64,000 bases of DNA from Gymnogyps californianus (GCF_018139145.2 NC_059480.1:9114428-9178427); one strand, 5' to 3'; positions 14,461-25,479 are shown, numbered from the stretch's first letter. Notes: generated by a model from the sequence alone, not told the origin. Translations and numbers: made by a program.

Positions 14461-14494
14461 TAGTGGGTACTTTCTATTAACAGAATAGAACAAA

Positions 14495-14625
14495 TTTGGG
14501 CCCCATTCCTGCCTGCCCCAACCCACGTGAGTAACTTTACACACATGAATAGGCCCTTTGAGTGGGACTCCTCACCGTTACCGCACATGACAGCGTTTGC
14601 AGAACTGGAGGTCTGATACCCGATC
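14495..14625. repeat. Degenerate palindromic interspersed repeat
   Basis: The segment runs from GGGCCCCATTCCTGC through GTGAGTAACTTTACACACATG and a central GTGGGACT-like core to GCGTTTGCAGAACTGG. It resembles a short palindromic element common in sauropsid genomes, with ends of GGGCC..ATTCTGC and arms of the type ACTCACGTGAGTAA. The arms are no longer well matched, indicating an old copy. The family name is not known to me with certainty. Confidence 0.45.
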
Positions 14626-17600
14626 CAGTAAACCCATCTTACATCCTAAACCTGAGGATTTCCCCAGAGCTGCAGTTGCTCAGCACATTACAGAGCTGGT
14701 TTCAAGAAGAGCCTGATCTGTACCATGGTAAATTCCTACTGACGTCAAGGATTTTGCAATCGTAGGAGAATCCAGAAAGCCAAAGATAAAAATCACATTT
14801 TCAGAGCAAGTCCTAGCCACACCGAAGTCAACCGACCGTGTTTCTTGCCTCAGCCTTTCCACAATGACACTGTGTAAGTCTAATAGATTATTAAAATTTT
14901 CAGAGCAACCAAATAAGATGCAAACTTGGCTACAAGCTCAAGCTAATCAACTGCTGTGAGTGAAGCAATCCTGATATTTGCTAAACTAACATTTGCCTTT
15001 GTTCTAGATACATGCAATTAGAAAAACTGGAACGGATGCCCACAGCGGTTCTGTTTGAATAGCTGCTGACTCTTTTTAAGTTGAAAAAAGTGTCCCTAAG
15101 ATGGCAAAACATGCAAACCCATTAATGAACTCATGATTTTGAGAAAGGGATATGATGTGCCTATATATTACTTCAGAGAGCCGCTGCTAGACTGAGTAAC
15201 ACCCTTTCTTCCCACAGCTGGAAGTATTACTAGTGCTTATGTAAGGCGATTAGCGTGCAGTTAGTCTGACAATTAGCACTCTCCTCAAAGTCCCCCAGCT
15301 CACCTTCAAGACAGGAGGGCATGGGCTGCTCCCGGCATCTCTGGGGCAGCAAACTCCGCTCTGAAGACACTCAAAGCACAAACACTTAGCACCTTTCTGA
15401 AAATGCTCAGCTTGCTGGGACATCACGCTCTCGCTTGATGGTGAGGTCCTTATTGATCGTTGAGGTCATCAGTTATTGTTATTAGCTCAGAATAATGATT
15501 TGGAAGTGGGAACCTGGCCCAGAGCCCCACAGTGACAACGGGTCAGGCAGAAGAAGGAAAGCTGTATTGGATTTACATGGCATCACCTACCTCAATTTGC
15601 ACTTGTGCAGCACCTGGCTTTTCTGCCCAGGACTGCACTCTCACAGGCTATTGAGATATGAGGAAAGAAAGGGGAAAAAGACAGACAGAAAATAACTGTT
15701 AGTGCTATCTGCCTTAAGCCAAATCCTGGAGTCACTGGGGAGTTTTTCTTAATTAAGCACTATTTTCTCGTCAGCTCTGAGAGCCTCAGAAATGAAATTT
15801 TGTTCAAGTTACACGAGCTGATTTCTTAGACCTGCTAGTGATCAAATATGTAAAGTACTGTATGAAATTCCAGACTCAAGAAGATAATTGCCTGCAGCCA
15901 CAGTCATCACATTTCATTCAATAAGTGAATCTTTACTGGGAACATTGAGCGAGGGAACACATTGTGCTTCTCAGCCGTGAGACAGTATTTCACACGGCGA
16001 GTAAGTCCTCTTACCACTGCGCCCTGGGACGGGATGCTGGAGCAAAATCGTGACAAGCTCTGCATCAGAAAATCACAACAAAAATCTAACTCAGCATCCC
16101 ACACTCTGGCCACTAATCCAAAAGCCTACGATGCAGAAATGAATGGGATGACTCAAACTGATATCTGGTGCCTGCCTGTTAATCCTGTCCCTTAATAAAC
16201 TGCCTTTATTAGTTTAACAACCTAAAAATAACTGGCTGCATGATACTGACCAACCCTAATCAAAACATCTGCAAGCCCATCTAGCCCGAGCTACCCTTTA
16301 GATCATGTGCCACCACTTCAAAGCCTGTGCATCAAGTCAGTAATTGTAACATTGCATCTAAATATTTAAGCTAGGGGCTGGTAGTCGCGTGTCCCATTTA
16401 CAGTCAGCATCTGTCCTCTAATTCCATTACAGTACAAAGCAAAAATGTTTCCCAAAACTCACAAACAGGAAAAGCATCACACAGCTAGAGCAGCAGCAGC
16501 AGCTTGAACTTTCTAGCTGCTGAGCAGGGCTTTTGTGCTAAGGTCCTTTTTTTTTGCCCCCTTCAAACTCCCCACATACACACACAAAAATAGGGGTGGT
16601 GCCGAAATTGTATTAATGTGAGCCTCAGGCACACAGAAAAAAAAGACAAGAGGAAGGGGAGGGAGAGGGGGGAAGGGTTTGGTCCGAGATGAAAGTAAGA
16701 AGGAAATAAAGGAGGCAATTTAGTCTGCTGTAGCCTGAATTGCTCTCAGTACAGCCAAGGGTAGAGGCTTGGGATGAGTAGGGCCCTTTTTGGACGGGTG
16801 CGCATGACTGGGGGAGGATCCGCCAGGACAGGGCCCGGGGGCCAATTCCGCTGGCCGGGAACAGAGGCCCTCTTTGAGGCCGGGCGGGGGGGTCCCGGCC
16901 CCAGCCCCAGCCCCAGCCCCAGCCCGCACCGCCCGCTCGCAGCGGGCCTGAGGACCAGCTCTACGCCCCATCGTTCGAGTGCTGAAAGCCACCGGTTTCT
17001 GCCAGAAAACAACAGCTATCTTATGAAGGGGGGAGTTATCAGATTAGTCAGCAAACCATGCTGCACATAACTCCCGCTAAAGGTACAAGCAACTCCCTCT
17101 TCTGTAGCGGTTATGCTAAAAATATGCCCTGATGTGCCGTATAAAGGCACAAAAGTTTCTCTCTCATGTTCTTTATTTATGGCTTAAGCCTTTAAGAAAA
17201 ATTTATCATGCATGCAGAAATACAGATATGCTATTATAGAATTATAAGCTTCCTGATACGCACTGTGACAATCAAGCTTTTCTTTAAATATATATCCCAA
17301 ATCAGGGTAGAGGGTGACACTGACAGAAATGCCGAAATACAGCAAAGCGGGCTGCACATGTGGCATCTGTAAACGCTGGCGAGAGAATCATATTTAAGTG
17401 TCCGTGAACAGAGGCTGAAACAGAATCACAGCAGGGCATATGAAAGTTTACCTATGCTTATATATGTGATGGGAGAAATCCCAAGCCACATGATAGACTG
17501 TTTCTATCGCACATTTTTCAAAAATATCATGTTTCTCTTCTCTCTAATCCCACTCTGCTGTAAGTACTCCCCAAATCCCAAATCTTGAATTAGCTACCAT

Positions 17601-20506
17601 TAAAATTACAACTGTTATCCTCGCCCTCGGAAAAAATGCCTCTCCCCGAGCCACTCAAATGCTCACAGTGAAGAGGGGATTTCAGGCAGCGTCAGCAAAT
17701 GTCCAGCACTAGATGCGTGCTCCTGAGGAGGAGAACGATTCCCCACCCCGCGCTCAGCCCCAGGACTTGTGTTCTGACCTACCCCACAGCCTTCCCTTTG
17801 CGTCTCCCTGCACCCACGCTCCTGCTACTGGGATACCTCGAGCCCCTGAGACCAGAGCTATAAAAATTACTCATACTGCAAAAGACTCTGCACTTTTTTC
17901 ACTCTGTAACGTGGAACACTCTCATGGAGAGCACTGGGCGGTGAGCTGCCACACGAGGGTCTTGCTGCGTGCCGCCGGGATAACCTTTGGACATACTGCA
18001 AGCAACCCAAGCGTCAGAGAGGGCATCCAAGACGCCCTGTCAGCAGGCCACCCTCTGCCACACCAGGCCTCCCAGCCAGGCTGGTGGGCACTGGCAAATA
18101 CAATCCTGCAGCATCAAAATCCTCAGGAGCGCTTGCCAGTTGTTTCAGTAAGAGAGCAGGATCTGACCTGATGATTTTTATAGATGGAGTGAAAGGGGAG
18201 TTGAAGCAGAACCTTTTTGGTTGGCCGGGTACAGAAAGTAGCGGTAGACTTATTTTATGGGTTTTTTTTCCTTGTAATGAGCTCACTGGTGCATTGTCCC
18301 TATAGTATCACACTATACATAAGGCATGTGTATGGTAACAAATCCTTTCTTGAGCAGCCGCTCTCTCACACTGCAGCATCCCGGCCACTCCAGTAATAAG
18401 ATTAAGCAACAGCTTGCTAGTTGGGGAGGGGGAGCAGGCGTTGCTGCGGGGAAGAGCACGCTCTCCCTCCAACTGCCAAACCTTGCCAGGCGCTGTCACA
18501 GAACAGACGGGATTATCAAGCTGCCGTTTGCACAGAACTGCCCGGCCACGTTCATCCAGCAAAAACCTGCGTGCACAAGGACAGGATAGGGCCGCACTAC
18601 CCCATTTAGTCAAGGGGAATTTTGCCACTGATTGAACTCAAAAGAAGCAAAGTAGGACACTCATGTCCGCAGACAGAGGATACGTCAGAGGGCAGAACGC
18701 AGCCTCCTCGTACAACGGTGCTGGGGGGCATGAGCGAGCCCCTGTTCGCAGCAAGGCACTGCCAGCCCCAGTGCTTTTCCCGCAAGAGTCTTGGGGCTCC
18801 CCCGGGCTGGAGGGCACCAGCCGTGCACCCAGACACTGATTTATGGTAGATCAGGAGCCCTGCTTTAAAGAGCAGAGAGTCAAAGAACAGGAAGACTGTT
18901 TCAAAGAGAAGTAGAGGGGTGGGTTATATTGATAATATTTTTTCTCTTGCTGTCTCTATTAATTAGTCTTTGTTCCATAAAGCACGAATATTATCAAGGC
19001 TTCCTATCTTCCGTTTCTAATCTCTGTTGAGAAATTCAGGAAGGCAGAAAAGCTAGTTATTTTAACAACTAGGGCACTGAGTTTAGCTATTTTTCCCTTG
19101 GTGCACATCCCTCAGAACAATCCTGTTGAAGGAGACACTGGAGGAAACTCTGGACTCATCATATGGGGGCAGCTAGGCTGGGCAATCAAACTGTGCCTTC
19201 TGGCCTTAAAATCTCTTACTTTGTTAGCATCTTCTGCGTGTTTGTATTGCACACATCCACGCAAACACAGACATGCAGAAGATGAGGCTTCCCTGAAAGC
19301 TTTAATAACAGAGTTGAAAACTAAGTTTTGGGAGTGTTTTTGGGTTCGTTCCTACACAACAAGGAGATATCCTACTATTAAAGAACGAGTTTCGGTTGTC
19401 CTTCTGGAACAGCACTCAGCATCTCTAGATGTCTAGAAATGCTAGAAACATTTTCTAGGTAAAAACAGCTACTTTATCCACGGTGGAGAGTCCATAAAAC
19501 TGCGTGGAGCATCAGCTATTAGGGGCTCATTGAATAATTCATCCCTCATTGCAAGCCCATAATGTCTTTTCTCAGCCTTTTGTGGGGCTGTTTTCTCTTC
19601 TTTTCTCCTTGAATTATAAAAAGGTTGCCTTCTTTTGTTCACATCAAGCTGCTGCTAGCTGAAGCTTTGTCTGTGCAAAGCCAAAGTGTGAGTTTCAATG
19701 GACTCCCCCCTCTTTGTTTTCCAAGTTCATCTCCAAGTGTAGATTGTGTATAGAAGGCCTTCTTTGTAAAAGCTGGAAAAGTTGTACAAATGTTTGACCA
19801 GCTCATTTGGTACTTTTGTCTCGCCTTCTCTAGTGCCTGTGCATGTGCTGGGCAGCCACTTCCATGCACCGGCCGCCCAGCCGGGCCCTTGCCTGCCCCT
19901 CCGCTCCGGCCCAGCCGGGGAGCTGGGCATGACCGCAGCGGGGGGCAGCGGCTGCCCCCCCCGGAGCAGCCCTTCGCCTCCGCCTTGTTCAGGTTGCAAC
20001 CTCCTCGCAGCCCCTGGCCAACCACCAACACAGGCTTTTCCCAGCAGTTTTAAGAGAAGAAATGAAATGTGCGGCTCCCTGCCCTGCCCATGGCTGCGGA
20101 GCCTCAAGTCTCTTTGGCTACAACAGCCCCTTCTGTGCAGCTGCGGCCTTTTGCTCGGCTTGGGCTGGGAAAGCAGCCCCTGCGCAGCCGCGCCGGGGGC
20201 TCCGCAGCCAGCTCCAGCCCTCCCTGGTCCCTGGCCCCCGTCCCTGCTATTGAAAGCCAAACCAGTGGAGACCCTCATCTTTGCCCCCACCTCCGCACCA
20301 TTCCTGCACACTGCAGGGTCATACCGGTGGGGGGACGGGACGGGATGTGGCAGCCGCCCCATCGGGGCTAGCTCCTTGCCCTACACCTCCCGCTGCACTG
20401 GCCCTGGGAGGACCTCCGGGAGAAGGGGAGTGATACCCACCAGCACCCGGGCTGGCACTGCCCGGTTCCAGGGCTCCACGGAGAGCAGGGGGAAATGGGA
20501 CTTTAC
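14626..20506 (-). other. PAX3: PAX3 intron 4, proximal part
   Basis: This is the 5'-ward part of intron 4, ending at the exon 4 donor. It contains the GC patch at 16770-16990 and an AT-rich motif-dense stretch at about 17030-17320. Near 16620-16700 there is a purine-rich low-complexity run. If the intron is retained, the exon 4 frame stays open to a stop at 20321-20319. No additional exon was recognised. Confidence 0.75.
16770..16990. other. Isolated GC-rich patch in PAX3 intron 4 with CCCCAG tandem units
   Basis: About 220 bases of GC-rich, CpG-containing sequence are set in AT-rich intron. They include four to five CCCAGC/CCCCAG hexamer units at about 16900-16926 and end in GCCCGCACCGCCCGCTCGCAGCGGGCC. 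No exon signature was recognised on either strand. Candidate explanations are an orphan CpG island or an alternative promoter. Confidence 0.55.
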
Positions 20507-20641
20507 CTCTTTCGCTGAGGATGCCGTCAATGCTGTGTTTGGCCTTCTTGTCGCCTTCCTCCACCTCCTTCCTTTCCAGCTCGGCCTCCTCTTCCTCGCC
20601 TTTCCCAAATTTGCTCCGCAGGATGCGGCTGATGGAGCTCA
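20507..20641 (-). CDS. PAX3: PAX3 coding exon 4 (end of paired domain, octapeptide)
   Basis: Exon of 135 nt encoding the rest of V151 through R195, plus one base. It begins after the acceptor CCCCCGAAG and reads [14 protein letters not shown] (the end of the RED subdomain). An acidic/basic linker follows, with four glutamates at about residues 166-169 and an [13 protein letters not shown] stretch. The HSIDGILS octapeptide at residues 186-193 is the Groucho/TLE-interacting repression motif known in PAX3/7. The donor is G|GTAAAG at 20506. The lengths 85, 236, 130 and 135 nt match those I recall for the mammalian gene. The homeodomain exon must lie left of the window, so only 195 complete residues are present here. 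Confidence 0.96.
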
Positions 20642-21321
20642 CTTCGGGGGGAGCGCAGAGCTGTGACCGGGCTCATCCCCAGCAACCCCCCGCGGCTGCC
20701 CGTCCGGGCCGGGGACCCGAGCCCCGCATCAGTGCCGCTGCCCCATGTCTCCCCCAGCTGCTACCAGTCGGGGCTTTCGGGGGAGCAGCTGCCCGCTCCC
20801 CTCCCCGCGGGGGTTTTCATGGGGCACGGTCCTGCACCGCGCTCCAGCGCCGGCACAGCGGCCCGGCAAATATTTTTTTTCCCGAGCCCGGGCAGCGGGT
20901 CATGAGAAAAGCCCACGGACACCCGCACAAATACCGTGCCGGCTCCCTCTGCCCCCCCCTGCAGACAACCCACCGGCACAGGGAGCTGCTCCCAGTCTCC
21001 CGCTTCCCAGCTCCGGGTCTCCGGCAAGCCCCGAGCCCTGCTGCGGCAGCAGCCCGGCGGGGACAGCGGGGGGAGGAGGAGGGGAGGGGGATGCAGTTGC
21101 GATTTAATTGAAAGCACCCCCGCCGAGGGCAGGAATCCTCCCGGGACGCGTCTGCCGGTACCAGCGTGCTAACGCCGACCGCTTCGTGGGCACCAGCCCG
21201 GCCTGGGGCTCCGCTCCCGCCGGGTACGGGGCTCGCCCGGGTATCGCGCTGCCCTCCCCGTACCGCCCCCGGCCCTCCGGGACGTGTCCGAGCCCCCCGC
21301 TGCCCGGGCGGCGCCCCGTAC

Positions 21322-21451
21322 CTGACGGCACCGTGTTGCGGTCACACACCCCGTCCTTCAGCAGCTTGTCCCGGATCTCCCAGCTGAACATGCCCGCGTT
21401 TTCCCGCTTGTATTCCTCGATTTTCTTCTCAACATCCGGCGTCGTCACCTG
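21322..21451 (-). CDS. PAX3: PAX3 coding exon 3 (linker and RED half of the paired domain)
   Basis: Exon of 130 nt encoding residues 108-150 plus one base of codon 151. It starts [18 protein letters not shown] and ends CDRNTVPS before the donor G|GTACGG. It carries the start of the C-terminal RED helix-turn-helix subdomain. The TTPDVEKK form and the continuation into [14 protein letters not shown] identify PAX3; PAX7 has ATPDVEKK and ISRVLRIKFGKK. The acceptor is a tandem NAGNAG (AAGCAG). The exon can therefore begin at 21451 (including Q108) or 21448 (lacking it), the Q+/Q- choice known for mammalian PAX3. Relative to the mammalian protein as I recall it, residues 126 (Ala) and 141 (Gly) differ, which is plausible sauropsid variation. 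The reading frame is intact. Confidence 0.97.
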
Positions 21452-22894
21452 CTTCAGTAAAGACAAGGCGAGCGGGCACAGTCTGCAGGGCCGGGCGCGG
21501 CCGCGGGAGCCCGGGCTGCCGCCGCCGGGACCCCCGCTGCGGCCGGAGCCTCCCCGCCGCCGCCGCCGCCGCCGCCGCGCCGCCCCGCACCGCCGCCAGC
21601 AAGAGCCGACACCGGCCCCGCTTAGAAACCTCGTTATAAAACGCCCCGAGGAGGGGCAGGTTAAAATCAGAGAGGACATAATAGGTAACAGCGGGCCCGC
21701 GTAAGACAAGCACCCCCCGGGTTAAACGAAACTTCCCAGGAAATCCTCCGGGGTTACCGGGGAAGGTGGGATCGAGCCCTCGGCAAGGAAAACCCCGAAT
21801 TAGTCAGCACCGGCTGCCGTGCGGCCGAGAAGAAAATCCCGGGGAAATTCTGGGTCGCGGTTAGAGGAGGACCCCCTGTCAGCGAAGCTCCAAATCAGTA
21901 AAGTTGCGGCTGAACGAAGGTTGCAGCGCCAACTAAAAAGTAGCGTAATAAAAACACTGAGAGGTCCGAGTACCAAGAGGTTGCTTCAATGGCGTCGTGA
22001 TTTTAAAATCAAGCCGAATTCAAACAAAACAAAGGTCTCCCGGCTGGGAACAGCCTTTCGTTCGGGTAACACGCATTATAAAAAAATATCTCTAGTCCTA
22101 ACACCGAAAGGGAAAGTTCAGGCATTGCTGCTTTAGAAGCAACAAAGGGAAAATAGCAGCAACTTTCAACAGAAACTCAAGCCTTTATTTCTTTTTTGTG
22201 GGACTGAAAAGCTATAGGAGGAGGAGGCGGCTAATCTTGAGACAAGAATCCATATTTGTCTGCATTATTGTGAGCGCAAACTTTTTAGCGGTGTAGCTAT
22301 AAATACACGCAGCTTTGGAGCGGACAGAAAAATAAACAGAGCAGGAGAAGGAGCAGTAGGCAGACAGACAGAAATACAAATAATTTTTTTGCGCTTTACA
22401 ACGAAAGAAGCGAGGGCCCGATCCCGCCGCGCTGTGCAAGCCCTGACATCTTGCCGATCGCTTCCCCGGTCCGTCCCGGCAGCGCCGAGCCCACCCGCGG
22501 CTCCCGCGGGGCTGAGCGTGGGGCACTCGGGGCTTTGGACAGCCAAGCGTTCAGAAAACGACCCCCTTCTCCCTCGTTTCGTTTGAGAAGTTATTTTTTA
22601 AAAGAGCATTTTCTTAATTGAAAAAAAAAAAGATTGCCACGAACTCCAACAATATTTTTTAAAGCCTCGGGAAGTTTCAGAGCAACAGGCGGGGACGCGG
22701 CTGGCGGTGCTGTGACCGGTCCGTGTCTGCGCCCACCCCCGGCCCCCTCACGGTGCCCCCGGCCCTCCCGGGGTGCGGCCTCCCCGCCTGCAAACCCCGG
22801 TGCCGGCCACCCTGGGCTGAGTCCCAGTTGGGCCGCGCTCCCGGCCGCCACGGCCGGGGTTTGCCCGGCTCCGGGCAGGCGCGGAGGGGCTCAC

Positions 22895-23130
22895 CTTGGG
22901 CTTGCTGCCGCCGATGGCCCCCGGCCGGATGGAGCCCGTCTCCTGGTACCTGCAGAGAATTTTGGAGACGCAGCCGTGGGACACTCGCAGCTGGCGAGAG
23001 ATGACACAGGGCCTTATGCCATGGTGGGCCATCTCCACTATCTTGTGTCGGATATGGTTGGGTAAAGGCCTGCCATTGATAAACACTCCTCCGAGCTGAT
23101 TGACTCTGCCCTGGCCTAGAGGAGTAGAGA
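22895..23130 (-). CDS. PAX3: PAX3 coding exon 2 (PAI half of the paired domain)
   Basis: Exon of 236 nt encoding residues 29-107. It follows the acceptor TTTTCTAG and opens with the second and third bases of the V29 codon, then [14 protein letters not shown]. It continues through the N-terminal PAI subdomain of the paired domain, with [20 protein letters not shown] as the recognition-helix region and [18 protein letters not shown], and ends GGSKPK. The donor is AAG|GTGAGC. The paired domain binds DNA through this half. The sequence is essentially invariant among vertebrate PAX3/PAX7. The assignment to PAX3 rather than PAX7 comes from exons 1, 3 and 4. No frameshift or stop is seen. The exon ends in phase 0, which leaves the residue-108 glutamine to the alternative acceptor of exon 3. 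Confidence 0.97.
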
Positions 23131-24121
23131 CTAGAAAAGGAGGGGAGGGGAGGCAGGAGGGGGAAATGGCGTTAACGTCTCCTTCGGATCCTGCTGGGTC
23201 TTTTTTTTGTTACTGTTTTTTTGTCGTTGCTTTTCTGTAAGGCAACTCGCCGCCGCCCGCCCCCGCCCGCCCAGCCGCCCCGCAGCGCGCCCGGGGCCCG
23301 CCGGCCCCCGCGGAGCCCCGCGCTGCCGCCCCGGCGGGCAGGGGAAGGCGGCGGGGCGGCTTCACCTGTTGCACTCGCACCGGAGCCGGGTTTCAGGGCT
23401 TGCCCGACAGCGGAGAAGGGGAGAACCGGTGCGGGAAGCCCGCGGTCTCCCCGGGCGGCTCGGGGGCCGGCCCGCGGCTCGGCCGCCCCGGGGTGCGGCG
23501 GTAGGAGCCGCCGCAGACGCCCGTCCTCCCCCGGGGCAGGGGCCTGCGGGGCTCCCCGGCGCCGCGGGGCTCTCGCACCGCCGCTGCCTGGAGGACGAAC
23601 CACCACTTGCAGCGGCCCGGCCCGCCCGGGACAAGCCCTCGTTTCTAAAATCTCCGTCGATTTCGTTTGGCTCGCTTTTATTTGATTTTAAATTTTTTTC
23701 TAACTTTTTTCCCCACTTTTTTCTAACTTTGGGCTCCCCAAATCACTGCCCTTCACTCTGCTAAAGAGCGGATTCAGGGCCCGCTGCGCCGCCGACCTCC
23801 CGGTCGGTTCCCCCCGCTCCCGCCGCTCCCGCCGGCCGAAGGGGACGGACCGCTCCCGGGGTGCGAGGCCAGAGCCGCCGGCCCGCAGCCGACCCTTCTC
23901 CGCAGCGGCCCCAGCCCATGCCCGTCCCGGGACAGGGCCCCGCTCCAGCCCCGCCGCGGGACGGCGGCTCTGACAGCCCGGGGGTGTGAGCCGTGCGGGC
24001 TGTCCGGGGAGCCCTCCGTGCGCAGGCTCTGGGCGGGCCGGGGGAGCCTGCTTCGTCCCGGCCTCTCGGCACGGAGCATTTCTCACTTTTCCGAGTGGGA
24101 GCAGCCCGGGCGCGGCCTCAC

Positions 24122-24206
24122 CTTCCAGCGGGAACCCGCTGCGGGGGTAGTTCTGCCCGGCGCCGGGTCGCATCATCCTGGGGACAGCTCCAGCCAGAGT
24201 TGTCAT
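24122..24206 (-). CDS. PAX3: PAX3 coding exon 1 (start codon, residues 1-28)
   Basis: This is the first coding exon of the paired-box transcription factor PAX3, a nuclear DNA-binding regulator of neural crest, dorsal neural tube and skeletal-muscle progenitors. The minus-strand ATG at 24206-24204 begins [15 protein letters not shown] and runs to SGFPLE, the N-terminus known for vertebrate PAX3. A purine at -3 supports the start. After codon 28 one base (24122) is followed by GTGAGG, a good donor, so the exon contributes 85 nt and splits codon 29. That phase is completed exactly by the next exon. The exon lies in a dense CpG island with a GCGGCGGCGGC run just 5' of the ATG. Recognition rests on the sequence and on perfect joining with exons 2-4. 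Confidence 0.96.
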
Positions 24207-24539
24207 CGCGGCGGCGGCGGCCCGGCAGGGTTATATCCAGGTGAGGGCTGATCTAGGAGAGATCCGCGCTGTCAGCGGGTCCCACCGAATCAGGAGCGGT
24301 CCCGGGAGGGGGTGGGGGATGCCGCCGGGGGCGGGGAGGAGGCAGCTCCGCCGCTGCCCCTTTGTCAGTGACCCGCGCTGCCCCGCACAGGGAGGGCAGG
24401 GGCCGGGGCCGGAGCCCCGCCGGGCGGCGAGGCTGGGCGCGGGGGAGGGAGGGCGGGCGGGCGGGCGGCGCGGGGGGGGGGCGACGGCGGCGGCGGCGCT
24501 GTCCCCGGTGCGGCGGGGAGCAGCAGCCGCGGGGCCGGG

Positions 24540-24640
24540 AGCATTTATCGGCTCCGTCCCCGGCGCGGCTCCGCGGCGGCGCCGCCGCGATTGGCCGCCG
24601 CCGCCCGGCCCGGCCGCGCCGCCCCCGCTGATTGGGCGAG
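24540..24640 (-). promoter_or_regulatory. PAX3: Probable PAX3 core promoter (CCAAT, CCAAT, TATA-like)
   Basis: Reading on the minus strand there are two CCAAT boxes (24635-24631 and 24594-24590), followed about 40 bases downstream by a TATA-like CGATAAAT (24550-24543). With usual spacing, transcription would start near 24510-24520, giving a 5'UTR of about 310 nt. That is close to what I recall for mammalian PAX3. GC boxes (GGGCGG type) lie just downstream at about 24450-24470. This is a motif-based inference; no start site can be seen directly. Confidence 0.6.
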
Positions 24641-24709
24641 CGAGGCGGCTCTCCCGCATCGCCCCGGCCGGCGCGACGGCAGCGCGACCGGCACGGCCCC
24701 GTATGGCAC

Positions 24710-24749
24710 GGCTCGGCTCGGCTCGGCTCGGCTCGGCTAGGCTCGGCTC
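24710..24749. repeat. CGGCT pentamer tandem repeat upstream of PAX3
   Basis: About eight consecutive GGCTC/CGGCT units, one imperfect (GGCTAGGCTC), lie just upstream of the CCAAT boxes of the PAX3 promoter. Confidence 0.8.
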
Positions 24750-25479
24750 CGCGCTGTCCCCCGCGGGCCGAGCCGTGCTGGCCTTCTCGCTGCGGGCAGA
24801 GAGCGGCCGGCGGCGGGGAATGGGAGCACCAGCCGGAGGCGGCCCGGACCTCGCATCCGTAAGGACGCCGTGTCACTCCGGGGCTCCGCGGGACTGCAGC
24901 CCGCCGGCCGACCCTGCCAGGCTGCCAGGCACTCCGGGGTAGCCCCTGCCTCGCTGCCCATAAAGTGCTTTGTCTCCTGGCTCCGCTCCCCCGAGCACCA
25001 GTGGCTGGGGGTAGGGGGGAAAAACCTCCCTTTTTTTTTTTCTTTTTTAAGAAAAAAATGCTCCTTTCTTCCTTCCTCCCTTCCTCCCTCCCTTTTATGT
25101 ATTTTGCACTGAAATGTCTCGCCGTCCAGAAGAAACATCTCTGGCCCAAACGGTGCTAACGGTTTTGAAAGCGAGAGCTGCCAGTGAGATTTCCGTGGGG
25201 ATTTCTCCTATTAAAAATCGATGGAACGAGAGTGTCCCTGCGTTACATGTGTGTGCGTGAGTGTGTATATGCGGGTGTGTATGGGTGCGAGGCGGTGCGT
25301 GTTAAAGTCTTACTAACAAGCGTTTGTTCCCAGGAATTTATTGTAGTATTCAAACTAAACCGATGGAAAAATAAAAGAGGTAAAGTCTGCCTAGGAGCTG
25401 AAGTGACCACAGCAGGATATGACGCCAGGAGTGTTGTAAAGACTGTCTGTCCTTAAAGAAGGTACTATTGTGCATGGCC

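Larger units (their letters stand above)
19850..21720. other. CpG island over PAX3 exons 3 and 4 and adjoining introns
   Basis: This GC- and CpG-rich block holds exon 4, intron 3 (20642-21321, 680 nt), exon 3 and the start of intron 2 (21452-22894, 1443 nt). A CCG trinucleotide run of about eight units is at 21554-21577, inside intron 2. The rest of intron 2 (about 21720-22400) is AT-richer, and nothing gene-like is seen in it. Confidence 0.8.
22430..24960. other. CpG island over PAX3 promoter, exons 1-2 and intron 1
   Basis: Continuous GC-rich, CpG-dense DNA covers the promoter, exon 1, the 991-nt intron 1 (23131-24121) and exon 2. It includes simple CGG/GGC runs near 24180-24215 and 24450-24500. 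It contains long open frames on both strands that reflect a lack of AT-rich stop codons and not genes. Confidence 0.85.

Noticed and set aside
1..20506. Expected PAX3 homeobox exon 5
   Set aside because: Searched by eye on the minus strand for the KRKQRRSRTTF and WFSNRRARW regions and not found. It is inferred to lie beyond the left edge.
19782..20666. 294-codon plus-strand open frame over PAX3 exon 4
   Set aside because: Antisense shadow of exon 4 and the GC-rich intron. The minus-strand frame has unmistakable PAX3 sequence and splice sites.
24253..25149. 298-codon minus-strand open frame over the PAX3 promoter
   Set aside because: Crosses the CCAAT/TATA-like promoter and simple repeats. 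Arg/Pro-rich with no family resemblance.
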